Positions 8,192 to 16,312 of a stretch of 56,764 bases of DNA are shown here, piece after piece. Both the position numbers and the translations under genes were made by a program. The first letter of the stretch is position 1; the number at the start of each line of letters is the position of its first letter. The notes under the pieces were generated by a model, which ran no database searches, had not been told where the DNA came from, and saw only the letters and a program-made list of their open reading frames with translations. The DNA comes from Bacteroidaceae bacterium. Lineage in GTDB: Bacteria; Bacteroidota; Bacteroidia; Bacteroidales; Bacteroidaceae. The stretch is taken from NCBI GenBank assembly GCA_017444485.1, contig JAFSWM010000115.1, positions 1 to 56,764 on the forward strand, in the 5' to 3' direction.

Positions 8192-8956
8192 ATGAAACCC
8201 GTATACTTCCTCTCCGACGCGCACCTCGGCAGCCTGGCCATACGCCACCAGCGCACACAGGAGCGCCGCCTCGTCAATTTCCTCGACAGCATCAAGGACA
8301 AAGCCTCCGCCGTATATCTGCTCGGCGACATCTTCGACTTCTGGCACGAGTACCGCACCGTAGTGCCACGCGGCTACACCCGCCTGCTCGGCAAACTGAG
8401 CGAACTGACCGACAACGGCGTGGAAGTCCACTTCTTCATCGGCAACCACGACCTCTGGCAAAACGGCTACCTCACCGAGGAATGCGGCATCACCGTACAT
8501 CGCGAGGGCTGCGCCATGGAGATAGGCGGCAAAGTGTTCTTCCTCGCCCACGGCGACGGGCTGGGCACACGCGACCGCAAATTCCTCATCCTGCGCCACA
8601 TCTTCCACAACCGCCTCTGCCGAGCCCTCTTCGCCGCACTGCATCCACGCTGGGGCATGGCCTTCGGGCTGGGATGGGCACGCCATAGCCAACTGAAACA
8701 CCAGCGGCAGGGCGAGCCGCGCTACAAGGGCGAGAACCGCGAAGAACTCATGCTGTTCGCCCGCGAATACGCCCATACACACCCCGAAATCAACTACTTC
8801 GTCTTCGGCCACCGCCACATCCAGCACGACGTCAGCCTGCACAGCGGCGCCCGCGTGCTCTTCATCGGCGACTGGATCACCCGCTACACCTTCGCTCGCT
8901 TCGACGGACAGACACTCACCATGGACAACTACATCGAGGGACAGACCGAGGCCTGA
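8192..8956 (+). CDS. lpxH: LpxH-like UDP-2,3-diacylglucosamine diphosphatase
   Basis: A 254-aa calcineurin-type metallophosphoesterase with the full metal-site set: SDAHLG (D9, H11), LLGDIFDF, FIGNHDLW, LAHGDGLG and FGHRHIQ. This layout fits LpxH, which releases UMP from UDP-2,3-diacylglucosamine to make lipid X. The ATG at 8192 (MKPVYFLSDAH) is chosen because an in-frame start at 8129 lies inside the tandem repeat. Other lipid A genes are at 41.6-44.4 kb. A general metallophosphatase remains possible. Confidence 0.82.
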   Translation: MKPVYFLSDAHLGSLAIRHQRTQERRLVNFLDSIKDKASAVYLLGDIFDFWHEYRTVVPRGYTRLLGKLSELTDNGVEVHFFIGNHDLWQNGYLTEECGITVHREGCAMEIGGKVFFLAHGDGLGTRDRKFLILRHIFHNRLCRALFAALHPRWGMAFGLGWARHSQLKHQRQGEPRYKGENREELMLFAREYAHTHPEINYFVFGHRHIQHDVSLHSGARVLFIGDWITRYTFARFDGQTLTMDNYIEGQTEA

Positions 8957-8992
8957 CGCCCGCGCCCCCCCGACCACAACGCCACACACCAC

Positions 8993-9922
8993 ATGCCCCA
9001 ACCCTTCCTCTCGGCAGAACACATCTGCAAGCGGTTTGCCCATCACACCGCACTCACCGACGTGAGCATCAGCGTGCCCGAAGGCCGCATCTTCGGACTG
9101 CTCGGGCCCAACGGCGCCGGCAAGACCACCCTGAGACGCATCATCAACCGCATCACAGCCCCCGACAGCGGCACCGTCATGCTCGGCGGACACCCACTCC
9201 AGGCCGACGACGTGCGCACCATAGGCTACCTGCCCGAAGAGCGCGGGCTGTACAAGAAGATGAAAGTGGGCGAACAGGCACTCTACCTGGCCCGCCTCAA
9301 AGGGATGGGGCGCGACGAGGCACGCACCGCGCTGTACGAATGGTTCGATCGCTTCGGCATCACCTCGTGGTGGAACAAAAAACTCGAGGAACTCTCCAAA
9401 GGCATGCAGCAGAAGGTGCAGTTCATCGTCACCGTAGTGCACCGCCCGCGCCTGCTCATCTTCGACGAGCCATTCAGCGGCTTCGACCCCGTCAATGCCG
9501 AGCGCCTCAAGCAAGAGATACTCCGCCTGCGCGACGAGGGGCACACCATCATCTTCTCCACCCACAACATGGCCTCCGTCGAAGAAATCTGCGACGAGAT
9601 GGCACTGATCAACCAGGGCCAAGTGGTGCTACGCGGCAACGTGCAAGAGGTGAAGCGCCGCTTCAGCACAGGCGACTACGAACTCCTCAGCGCCGCCGAC
9701 ACCCTCCCCGCCGCCGACACTGCCTACACCATCGTCAGCAAAGAGCAGCACAGCGCCGGCGTGCGCTATCGGCTGCGTAAGGCCGACCAGGCCACACTGG
9801 GCGAACTCCTCAGCCGTCTGGCCGCACAGTGCGAACTGCGCAGTTTCAGCGAGCAGTTGCCCACCATGCACGAAATCTTCCTACGCACCGTATCCTCAAC
9901 CCAAGCCGCCCCGCAGTCATGA
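8993..9922 (+). CDS. ABC transporter ATP-binding protein (NatA-like)
   Basis: A 309-aa single ABC ATPase. Walker A GPNGAGKTT is at 38-46, the signature is LSKGMQQKVQ, Walker B is LLIFDEPFSGFD and the H-loop is in FSTHNM. A C-terminal extension of about 90 residues resembles the NatA/DrrA type. The next gene encodes the permease and overlaps it by 4 bp (ATGA), so the pair forms one exporter. NatA-type exporters move sodium or drugs; the substrate here is unknown. Confidence 0.92.
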   Translation: MPQPFLSAEHICKRFAHHTALTDVSISVPEGRIFGLLGPNGAGKTTLRRIINRITAPDSGTVMLGGHPLQADDVRTIGYLPEERGLYKKMKVGEQALYLARLKGMGRDEARTALYEWFDRFGITSWWNKKLEELSKGMQQKVQFIVTVVHRPRLLIFDEPFSGFDPVNAERLKQEILRLRDEGHTIIFSTHNMASVEEICDEMALINQGQVVLRGNVQEVKRRFSTGDYELLSAADTLPAADTAYTIVSKEQHSAGVRYRLRKADQATLGELLSRLAAQCELRSFSEQLPTMHEIFLRTVSSTQAAPQS

Positions 9923-11229
9923 ACAAACTACTCATCATCATACGCCGCGAGTTCCTCACCCGCGTGCAGAAGAAATCCTTCATCGTGCTCACGCTGCTCA
10001 TGCCCTTCATCTTCGCCGCCCTCATCTTCGTGCCCCTCGCCCTGGCAGGCATCAAGGACGACAGCGGCAAGCAAGTGGCCGTGGTGGACAAGACAGGGCT
10101 CTATACCGGCCTCTTCCAGGGCAACGCAGCCTACACCTTCGTGGAGGTCCCCGACACCACAGCAGAGATGCGCGACGAGGACAGCCCCATCGAGGCCGTG
10201 GTGCTCATCAGCGACACGCTCACCCGTCGGCCCGACGCCTTCACCATCTATTCGCGGCGCGAAGTGAGTAGCGAACTGCTCACCCTCGTGCAGACACAAC
10301 TCAACGAGCGCATCAGGCAAGACAAACTCAGAGCCTACGACGTGCCAGGCCTCGACAGCATCATCAGCGACGTGCAGACGCAGGTCAGCGTGAGCACCAA
10401 GAAATGGACCGCCGACGGCACCGAGCGCCACAGCGACACCTTCGTGGCCATCGGCGCCGGCTTCCTCTTCACGTTCCTTATCTATATGTTCGTGATGAGT
10501 TACGGCGCCATGGTGATGCAGAGCGTGCTCGAGGAGAAGACGGGGCGCATCGTGGAACTGATGGTCAGCAGCGTCCGTCCGTTCCAACTCATGATGGGCA
10601 AGATAGTGGGCATCGCCCTTGTGGGCTTCCTGCAACTGGCCATCTGGGGCGTGATGCTCGCCCTGCTGCTCATGGCGGCAGGCCTGCTCTTTGGCCAAGC
10701 GCCCACCGTGGGGATGCACATGCCCCCAGGCACCGATGCCGCCGCCATGCAAGCCGTGCAACCTGCCGAGGGCAGTTCGCAGCAACTGTTGCAGGCCCTC
10801 GCCGGACTGCCGTATGCCGAGATGGGCGTGCTGTTCGTGCTCTACTTCGTGGGCGGATACCTGCTCTACGCCTCCTTCTTCGCCGCCGCCGGCGCCAGCG
10901 TGTCGCAGCAGGAGGACTCCGCGCAGTTCACCATGCCCGTCGTACTTCTCATGCTCTTTGGCCTCTACGCCGCGATGTACAGCGTGGAGAACACCGACGG
11001 CCCGCTCGCCTTCTGGGCCTCGCTCTTCCCCCTCACCTCGCCCATCGTGATGATGGTGCGTATCCCCTTCGGCGTGCCGCTCTGGCAGGAATTCCTCTCG
11101 CTCGCGCTGCTCTATGCCACGTCGTTGCTCTTCGTGTGGCTCGGCGCTAAGATCTATCGCACGGGCATCCTGATGTACGGCAAGAAGCCCACCCTGCGCG
11201 AGATAGCCCGCTGGCTGCGCTACGACTGA
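9919..11229 (+). CDS. ABC transporter permease (NatB-like)
   Basis: A 436-aa ABC-2 permease: one N-terminal membrane helix (about 15-40), a large extracytoplasmic region of about 130 residues, then about five hydrophobic helices in the C-terminal half. The start MNKLLIIIRREF at 9919 overlaps the ATPase stop in ATGA; an earlier in-frame start at 9829 would sit inside the ATPase gene. With the preceding ATPase it forms a NatAB-like exporter in the inner membrane. A weak 9-bp hairpin at 11257-11282 follows. Confidence 0.9.
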   Translation: MNKLLIIIRREFLTRVQKKSFIVLTLLMPFIFAALIFVPLALAGIKDDSGKQVAVVDKTGLYTGLFQGNAAYTFVEVPDTTAEMRDEDSPIEAVVLISDTLTRRPDAFTIYSRREVSSELLTLVQTQLNERIRQDKLRAYDVPGLDSIISDVQTQVSVSTKKWTADGTERHSDTFVAIGAGFLFTFLIYMFVMSYGAMVMQSVLEEKTGRIVELMVSSVRPFQLMMGKIVGIALVGFLQLAIWGVMLALLLMAAGLLFGQAPTVGMHMPPGTDAAAMQAVQPAEGSSQQLLQALAGLPYAEMGVLFVLYFVGGYLLYASFFAAAGASVSQQEDSAQFTMPVVLLMLFGLYAAMYSVENTDGPLAFWASLFPLTSPIVMMVRIPFGVPLWQEFLSLALLYATSLLFVWLGAKIYRTGILMYGKKPTLREIARWLRYD

Positions 11230-11328
11230 GGCGCCGCGAGACTTCTCACTGACGTAAATCAACAATCAGGGCGTTGTTGATTCAATGACAATCGGCTTCA
11301 TTCCTGACGTAGTTTCACGCGAAATCTA

Positions 11329-11336
11329 TAATTTTG
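11329..11336 (+). promoter_or_regulatory. -7 promoter box for DUF3791/DUF3990 module
   Basis: TAATTTTG matches TAnnTTTG and lies 21 nt before the first ATG of the three-gene module, which suggests its own promoter. Confidence 0.5.
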
Positions 11337-11357
11337 CCTGCAAAGACTGAATAGCCC

Positions 11358-11576
11358 ATGTTTAGCATCCATGAAATATCAGAATACATTGTGGCGCTCA
11401 TTGCCGCTTTCGCCAAGCACTATGCAATGACCGATGCGGAGGCCTATTTATACCTGAACAAGTATGGGGCAATAAAGGTGGCACACGATTATTATGATGT
11501 CATGCATACCCAGCCAATGGACGACATGGTGCAAAGCATCTCCAACTATTGCAAGAGGAAAGGAGGCGAGTTATGA
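11358..11576 (+). CDS. DUF3791-like small protein
   Basis: A 72-aa acidic/helical protein (MFSIHEISEYIVALIAAF...) resembling DUF3791. That family is of unknown function and often sits beside DUF3990 genes. No signal peptide or clear membrane helix is seen. Its stop codon overlaps the next start in ATGA (11573-11576), so the two are translationally coupled. In a toxin-antitoxin reading it would be a candidate antidote or accessory protein (inference only). The module is less GC-rich than the NatAB genes before it. Confidence 0.75.
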   Translation: MFSIHEISEYIVALIAAFAKHYAMTDAEAYLYLNKYGAIKVAHDYYDVMHTQPMDDMVQSISNYCKRKGGEL

Positions 11577-12052
11577 TCATGCTTTATCATGGCAGCAATG
11601 TAGCCCTTGAGCAGATAGACTTGCGCAAGTCACGCCCCAACAAAGATTTCGGGCGTGGGTTCTATCTTTCGGCTGACCGCCAACAAGCCTGGCGCATGGG
11701 TGAGTTCAAAGCCTTGACAGAAGGGGGCGAGCCGGTGATGAATACTTATCTCTTCGATGAGGACACGCTTACCACTGGTGAGTTGAAAGTACTCACCTTT
11801 GAGGGTTACAATCGTGAATGGGCAGAGTTCATCTTTCTCAATCGCAACAACAAGACCGATGCGCCGGCACACGATTATGACATTGTCTATGGCCCGATAG
11901 CCAACGACCGAGTGGGCGTGCAGATTGGCAAATACGAGGCAGGCGACATCACTCTCGACCAGTTCCTTCACAATCTGAAGTATATGAAAGGCGTCACATT
12001 CCAATACTACTTTGGGACAGAGCGCGCCATCTCTAAACTGCGAAAGGTATGA
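11573..12052 (+). CDS. DUF3990 protein, ADP-ribosyltransferase-like
   Basis: A protein of about 159 aa matching DUF3990, a family grouped with the ADP-ribosyltransferase fold. Visible pieces are LYHGSN near the N-terminus (the ART-like H-G-S/T site), DFGRGFYLSAD (the G-x-Y-L strand), the YDIVYGPIANDRV block and the C-terminal FQYYFGTERAI. Many small ARTs of this kind act as toxins, but activity here is inferred. The start is the ATG overlapping the upstream stop; an internal ATG at 11579 (MLYHGSN) is equally possible. The third gene overlaps its end by 4 bp. Confidence 0.78.
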   Translation: MIMLYHGSNVALEQIDLRKSRPNKDFGRGFYLSADRQQAWRMGEFKALTEGGEPVMNTYLFDEDTLTTGELKVLTFEGYNREWAEFIFLNRNNKTDAPAHDYDIVYGPIANDRVGVQIGKYEAGDITLDQFLHNLKYMKGVTFQYYFGTERAISKLRKV

Positions 12053-12261
12053 CCGCGCAAAACGTATCACAGCAGGAGTTCAAGTACCTGAAGGAGCACC
12101 TCACGGCGCGCATGATACAGATACTTGCCGAGGAGCAGGGCTACTCCCTCGAGGAAGCCATTGATCGTGTTTATACCTCACCGATTTACGACAAACTGAG
12201 CGACGTCCGCACGGGGCTATTCTTTCAGTCGCCACGCTACGTGCTGTCCTACCTTTCATAA
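12049..12261 (+). CDS. Small protein, third gene of the DUF3990 module
   Basis: A 70-aa soluble, helical protein with EEQGYSLEEAIDRVYTSPIY and a C-terminal GLFFQSPRYVLSYLS. I do not recognise a named family with confidence; it resembles the small DUF3791-type partners of DUF3990 genes. Its ATG overlaps the DUF3990 stop, so all three genes of the module are coupled. A CGCGAAACGCG hairpin at 12270-12280 and a nine-T run near 12298-12306 follow, possibly ending the transcript. Confidence 0.65.
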   Translation: MTAQNVSQQEFKYLKEHLTARMIQILAEEQGYSLEEAIDRVYTSPIYDKLSDVRTGLFFQSPRYVLSYLS

Positions 12262-12343
12262 CTATTGCTCGCGAAACGCGCCCCGCCCTTTTGCGCCTTT
12301 TTTTTTGATGTAGCCCCTCCCCACCCCACATCCCCTCTTCCCC

Positions 12344-13453
12344 ATGCCCAACACCGCACTATCTGCCGCACGCACGGCACGCAACGACGAGTTCTACACG
12401 CAGTGGGAGACCATTGAGCGCGAGGTGCGCGCCTACCTGGACTACGACGCCGACGTGTTTCGAGGCAAGACGGTGCTACTGCCCTGCGACGACCCCGAGT
12501 GGAGCAACTTCACCAAGTACTTCGCGCAGAACTTCGAAGCCTTTGGCCTGCGCAAGTTGATTTCCACCAGTTACGCCACCGAGAGCAAGCGCTACCCGCT
12601 CCACTATATGCCCTCGCTCTTTGAGCAGGACGCGCCGCAGTTTGACGCCAACAAGACGCGCTGCCGCGGCAAGATCTTCGTGCTCACCAAGGACGTGAGC
12701 GGCGACGGGCGCACCGACCTCAACGACCTGCAGTGGCAGTACCTCGAGGGCGACGGCGACTTCCGCAGCGCCGAGGTGACGGCGCTCAGGGACGAGGCCG
12801 ACATCATCGTCACCAACCCGCCCTTCTCCCTCTTTCGCGAGTTCTTCGCCTGGATCATGGAGGCGGGCAAGAAGTTCCTGATGATTGGCAACAGCAATGC
12901 CACGACCTACAAGGAACTGTTCCCGCACATCAAGGAAAACCGCGTATGGCTCGGTGCCACGGGCTATCAGCAAGACATGGTGTTCGGCGTGCCCGAGGGT
13001 GCTGGCGTGGCCGAGGCCGACCGGCGCAAGGCAGCGCGCCTGGGCTATGTGGGCAACTACACGCGGCTGGGCAACTCGTGCTGGTTCACCAACCTCGACC
13101 ACGGACGGCGCCACAAGCCGCTGCCGCTGATGACGATGGCCGACAACCTGCGCTACTCGCGCCACCGCGAACTGCGCGGCAAGGCCTGCTACGACCGCTA
13201 CGACAACTACGACGCGATAGAGGTGCCCTACGTCGATGCCATCCCCGCCGACTACGATGGCGTCATGGGCGTGCCCATCACATTCCTCGACAAGTATTGC
13301 CCTGAGCAGTTTGAGATTGTCAATGCCAATGATTTTCGGAGACATGAGGCGGTTCCAGTAAAACCGCATGGGCTTATCAAGGATAAAGATGGTGCTATAA
13401 ACGGAAAACCAACCTATGCCCGCATCCTCATCCGCCGCAAGGCATCGGAATAG
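12344..13453 (+). CDS. EcoRI-family adenine-specific DNA methyltransferase
   Basis: A 369-aa N6-adenine methyltransferase of the M.EcoRI family. The catalytic NPPF (158-161) is in DIIVTNPPFSLF, and the family-type segments PCDDPEWSNF (47-56) and VWLGATGY are present. It would methylate adenine in a short DNA site; the EcoRI recognition sequence should not be assumed. No EcoRI-type nuclease is present. Instead a DUF262-HNH gene follows after three 22-bp repeats. The last 50 codons (from about 13300) are visibly more AT-rich than the rest, hinting at mosaic origin. Confidence 0.85.
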   Translation: MPNTALSAARTARNDEFYTQWETIEREVRAYLDYDADVFRGKTVLLPCDDPEWSNFTKYFAQNFEAFGLRKLISTSYATESKRYPLHYMPSLFEQDAPQFDANKTRCRGKIFVLTKDVSGDGRTDLNDLQWQYLEGDGDFRSAEVTALRDEADIIVTNPPFSLFREFFAWIMEAGKKFLMIGNSNATTYKELFPHIKENRVWLGATGYQQDMVFGVPEGAGVAEADRRKAARLGYVGNYTRLGNSCWFTNLDHGRRHKPLPLMTMADNLRYSRHRELRGKACYDRYDNYDAIEVPYVDAIPADYDGVMGVPITFLDKYCPEQFEIVNANDFRRHEAVPVKPHGLIKDKDGAINGKPTYARILIRRKASE

Positions 13454-13512
13454 GAAGGTGCACTTCCTCGCCCAGGAAGGTGCACTTCCTCGCTTAGGAA
13501 GGTGCACTTCCT
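13452..13512. repeat. Three 22-bp near-palindromic direct repeats
   Basis: Units start at 13452, 13474 and 13496. Each has the identical near-palindrome AGGAAGGTGCACTTCCT, with AGGAA/TTCCT arms around GTGCAC; the first two continue with a 5-nt linker CGCCC or CGCTT. The first unit overlaps the methyltransferase stop codon, and the array ends 38 bp before the DUF262-HNH ATG. The 22-bp period is two helical turns, so bound dimers would sit on one DNA face, consistent with an operator (inference). Confidence 0.95.
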
Positions 13513-13550
13513 ATTGAGAGCATCTCCCATAAAGAAAAACCACTACAACC

Positions 13551-14714
13551 ATGAAAACCACACTCCATACCGACATCACCGTGGAAGCCCTGTGCGAGGG
13601 CTTCGTATATAACGAACTGGAGGGCAAGGGGCTCTTTGGCCTCGGCGGCAGGCTCACCATACAGCCCGAATACCAGCGCAACTACATCTATGCCGACGGC
13701 AGGCGCGACGTGGCCGTCATAAGCAGCGTGCTACGCGGCTACCCCCTGGGGCTCATCTACTTCGTGCAGACCGCCGACGGACGCTACGAGGTGCTCGACG
13801 GGCAGCAGCGCATCACCTCGCTGGGGCGCTACGTCCGCGGCCACTTCGCCATCATCGACGCCGAGGGCGTGCCGCAATACTTCAGTGGCCTCAACGCCGC
13901 ACAGCAGCGCACGATACTCTCCACGCCGCTGCTCATCTACGTCTGCGAAGGCACGGAGCAGGAGATCAAGCAGTGGTTCGAAACCATCAACATCGCCGGC
14001 ATCCCGCTCAACGAGCAAGAGAAGCGCAACGCCATCTACAGCGGACCCTTCGTCACAGCGGCCAAGGCCGTGTTCAGCAACTCGCAGAACGCCCACGTGC
14101 AGAAGTGGTCGGCCTACGTCAAGGGCGACGTCAAGCGCCAGGCCTTCCTGGAGCGCGCCCTTGACTGGGTGAGCCAGGGCCACATCAGCGAGTACATGAG
14201 CGCCCACCGCTGCGACACCGACTGCGGCGCATTGTGCACCTACTTCGACGCCGTCATCAACTGGGCCGCCACGGTGTTTCCCTGCGTGGAGCGCGAGATG
14301 CAAGGCCTCGAGTGGGGCAGGCTCTATGAGGAATATCACGCTCGGCCCTACAACCCCCAGGACGTGTTGGCCCACGTGCGGCGGCTCTATGCCGACCCCT
14401 ACGTCACGCAGAAGCGCGGCATCTTCGAGTACATCCTCGGCGGCTGCCGCGACACGCACCTGCTGCAGGTCCGCGTGTTCGACGACGTGACGAAACGCGC
14501 CGTCTATGCCCGCCAGACGCAGGAGGCACAGGCCCAGGGCGTGAGCAACTGCCCGCTCTGCGCCCTCGGCCACGACGCCAACCGCGAGAGGATTTGGAGG
14601 CTCGCCGAGATGGACGCCGACCACGTCACGGCATGGAGCAAGGGCGGCACCACCAGCGCCGCCAACTGCCAAATGCTCTGCCGCACCCACAACCACGCCA
14701 AGGGCAACCGATAA
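13551..14714 (+). CDS. DUF262 protein with C-terminal HNH nuclease domain
   Basis: A 387-aa two-domain protein. The N-terminal DUF262 (GmrS/DndB-like) part has IQPEYQRNY (37-45) and the DGQQR motif (83-87), linked in the family to nucleotide-dependent control of DNA cleavage. The C-terminal HNH domain has Cys334-x2-Cys337, DADH (355-358), Asn372, Cys377 and His380, a complete zinc-bound HNH set. It probably acts as the restriction partner of the methyltransferase upstream. The architecture resembles GmrSD but with HNH rather than DUF1524. A start at 13551 gives a clean N-terminus. Confidence 0.85.
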   Translation: MKTTLHTDITVEALCEGFVYNELEGKGLFGLGGRLTIQPEYQRNYIYADGRRDVAVISSVLRGYPLGLIYFVQTADGRYEVLDGQQRITSLGRYVRGHFAIIDAEGVPQYFSGLNAAQQRTILSTPLLIYVCEGTEQEIKQWFETINIAGIPLNEQEKRNAIYSGPFVTAAKAVFSNSQNAHVQKWSAYVKGDVKRQAFLERALDWVSQGHISEYMSAHRCDTDCGALCTYFDAVINWAATVFPCVEREMQGLEWGRLYEEYHARPYNPQDVLAHVRRLYADPYVTQKRGIFEYILGGCRDTHLLQVRVFDDVTKRAVYARQTQEAQAQGVSNCPLCALGHDANRERIWRLAEMDADHVTAWSKGGTTSAANCQMLCRTHNHAKGNR

Positions 14715-14772
14715 GCGCGCCGCGGGCATCCAATGATAAAGATTGAAAACACTGATTAGAGGATATACTCAT

Positions 14773-15969
14773 ATGGAAGACAACCATGAAATGATTATTC
14801 CGAAAGAGAAACTTGCAAATGCAGTACAAGTCATAAAGGATGCAATCTTGCAAAGCCAGCAAAGAGCATTAGGTTCAGTGAACCAAGAACAATTGGCTCT
14901 GTACTATGGCATTGGTCGGTATATATCAGCTAATACCCGAACAAGGAATTGGGGAAAGGGATTTATTGAAGGCCTCAGCGAACAATTACGCAAGGAACTT
15001 CCTGGGCTTCGCGGTTTTTCCTCACGCAATTTGAGGAACATGCGTACGTTCTATGAAGAATGGAGAAGCCTTGAAGGTCCTGATATAGCAGTTCAGACTG
15101 CCAAATTGGAGAAAGGCAAACAAGATACATTCGTTGAGGCAAGCAATAATCCCAATATGGCAGTTCAAACTGCCGAAATGCAAGGAATGAATGGATTTCG
15201 TCAGATGCAATTGATCGTCACACCAAATTTCCCTATCTCAGCATTCCTTAGCATCAGTTTTACCCATCATACTTCAATCCTTGCCCATGCAAAGTCATAC
15301 GAAGCACGCACGTTCTACATCCAATTCGCTGCGGACTACAAGGTAAAGTGTGAAGATTTAGAACAATTGATGAAAGACGATTTGTTCGGACATCAAGGTC
15401 AATTACCCAATAATTTCAAGAAAACCATCCCAAACCAATTGCAAGCCTATCGTGCAATCAAGATGTTTAAGGATGAATATCTGCTAAACTACATCAATAC
15501 TGAAGAACTATTTGTACGCGACAAAGATCGTGATGAACGCGTCATAGAACAGGGCATTATCAATAATGTGAAGAACTTCATCATGACCTTTGGCCGGGAC
15601 TTTACATTTGTCGGCAACCAATACCATCTGGAGAAGTTCGGTATTGAACAGTTTCCTGATTTGCTGTTCTTCAACAGAGAACTATCTGCACTTGTTTGCG
15701 TGGAACTAAAAGACGGGCCATTCAAGACTGCATATTTAGGACAATTGGCAGGGTATCTGCGCATACTTGATGATGAAGTGCGCAAGCCTAATGAAAACCC
15801 TTCAATAGGCATAATACTCTGCAAAAATGCCAACAAGAAGTTTGTGGAATATGTTATTCAAGACTACGACAGGCCTATGGGTGTTGCTACCTACAAGACT
15901 TCTGCTGATATGGATGACCGGTTGAAAAGCTTACTCCCTTCAATAGATGACTTGAAAGGGCTATTATAG
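14773..15969 (+). CDS. DUF1016 (YhcG-like) PD-(D/E)xK nuclease
   Basis: A 398-aa protein of the DUF1016/YhcG family. The N-terminal domain (about 20-190) has ALYYGIGRYIS and GFSSRNLRNMRTFYEEW. The C-terminal nuclease domain has Asp296 in FPDLLFF and Glu311-x-Lys313 in VCVELKDG, a full PD-(D/E)xK core. An inserted stretch (about 106-137) carries two similar AVQTA segments. The gene is clearly more AT-rich than its neighbours, which points to horizontal gain. The last two codons and the stop lie within the terminal inverted repeat of the next element. Confidence 0.85.
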   Translation: MEDNHEMIIPKEKLANAVQVIKDAILQSQQRALGSVNQEQLALYYGIGRYISANTRTRNWGKGFIEGLSEQLRKELPGLRGFSSRNLRNMRTFYEEWRSLEGPDIAVQTAKLEKGKQDTFVEASNNPNMAVQTAEMQGMNGFRQMQLIVTPNFPISAFLSISFTHHTSILAHAKSYEARTFYIQFAADYKVKCEDLEQLMKDDLFGHQGQLPNNFKKTIPNQLQAYRAIKMFKDEYLLNYINTEELFVRDKDRDERVIEQGIINNVKNFIMTFGRDFTFVGNQYHLEKFGIEQFPDLLFFNRELSALVCVELKDGPFKTAYLGQLAGYLRILDDEVRKPNENPSIGIILCKNANKKFVEYVIQDYDRPMGVATYKTSADMDDRLKSLLPSIDDLKGLL

Positions 15970-16162
15970 GGGCGTTCTATAAATTAGGCAGTCACATATT
16001 CTTTGTGATTAGGATTCGGCTTGATGCTTTTTAGCGCTTGTTGTTATCTTTTGCTTTAAGTTCTTGCACCATAGCTCGCTATGCTGCTGCGAACTTAAAA
16101 CAAAATCTAAGCAACAATCGCTAAAAAATCATTCAACCCTAATTTATAGAACACCCCTATAA
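15964..16162. mobile_element. Palindromic MITE-like element
   Basis: A 199-bp element with 25-bp terminal inverted repeats (15964-15988 and 16138-16162) that differ at one base. The interior is itself a long imperfect palindrome: TTTTTAGCG... on the left matches ...CGCTAAAAAA on the right, with CATAGCTCGCTATG at the centre. No ORF is present, so it would be non-autonomous. The left terminus supplies the end of the DUF1016 gene. A target-site duplication is not obvious. Confidence 0.75.
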
Positions 16163-16245
16163 ACTGACGTCTCCTGCCTCTCCTGTCCTTCCCGCATTGC
16201 GGCCCTTTGATTCGTAGAACGCGCCGCGGGCAGGGGCGCAAAGAA

Positions 16246-16285
16246 GTCCGGCGGCTTCGCAGTGCTATCTGCGGAGCCGCCGGAC
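16246..16285 (-). terminator. Hairpin terminator of the 908-aa secreted protein gene
   Basis: A 17-bp stem (16246-16262 with 16269-16285, one G-U pair) and a 6-nt loop sit just downstream of the minus-strand stop. On that strand a TTCTTT run follows. Confidence 0.65.
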
Positions 16286-16312
16286 GCGGTGGTGTGGCCT
16301 ATGCGAGCGGGC

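Noticed and set aside
8135..9622. 495-aa frame on the minus strand across lpxH and the ABC ATPase
   Set aside because: It spans two well-supported genes and the tandem repeat; it is a codon-bias artefact.
9928..11265. 445-aa minus-strand frame opposite the ABC permease
   Set aside because: His/Glu-rich shadow; the permease has proper membrane helices and start overlap.
12262..12343. Strong terminator after the DUF3990 module
   Set aside because: There is a nine-T run, but the only stem nearby (CGCG-AAA-CGCG) is 4 bp and is separated from the T-run by 17 nt, so I do not call it as a terminator.
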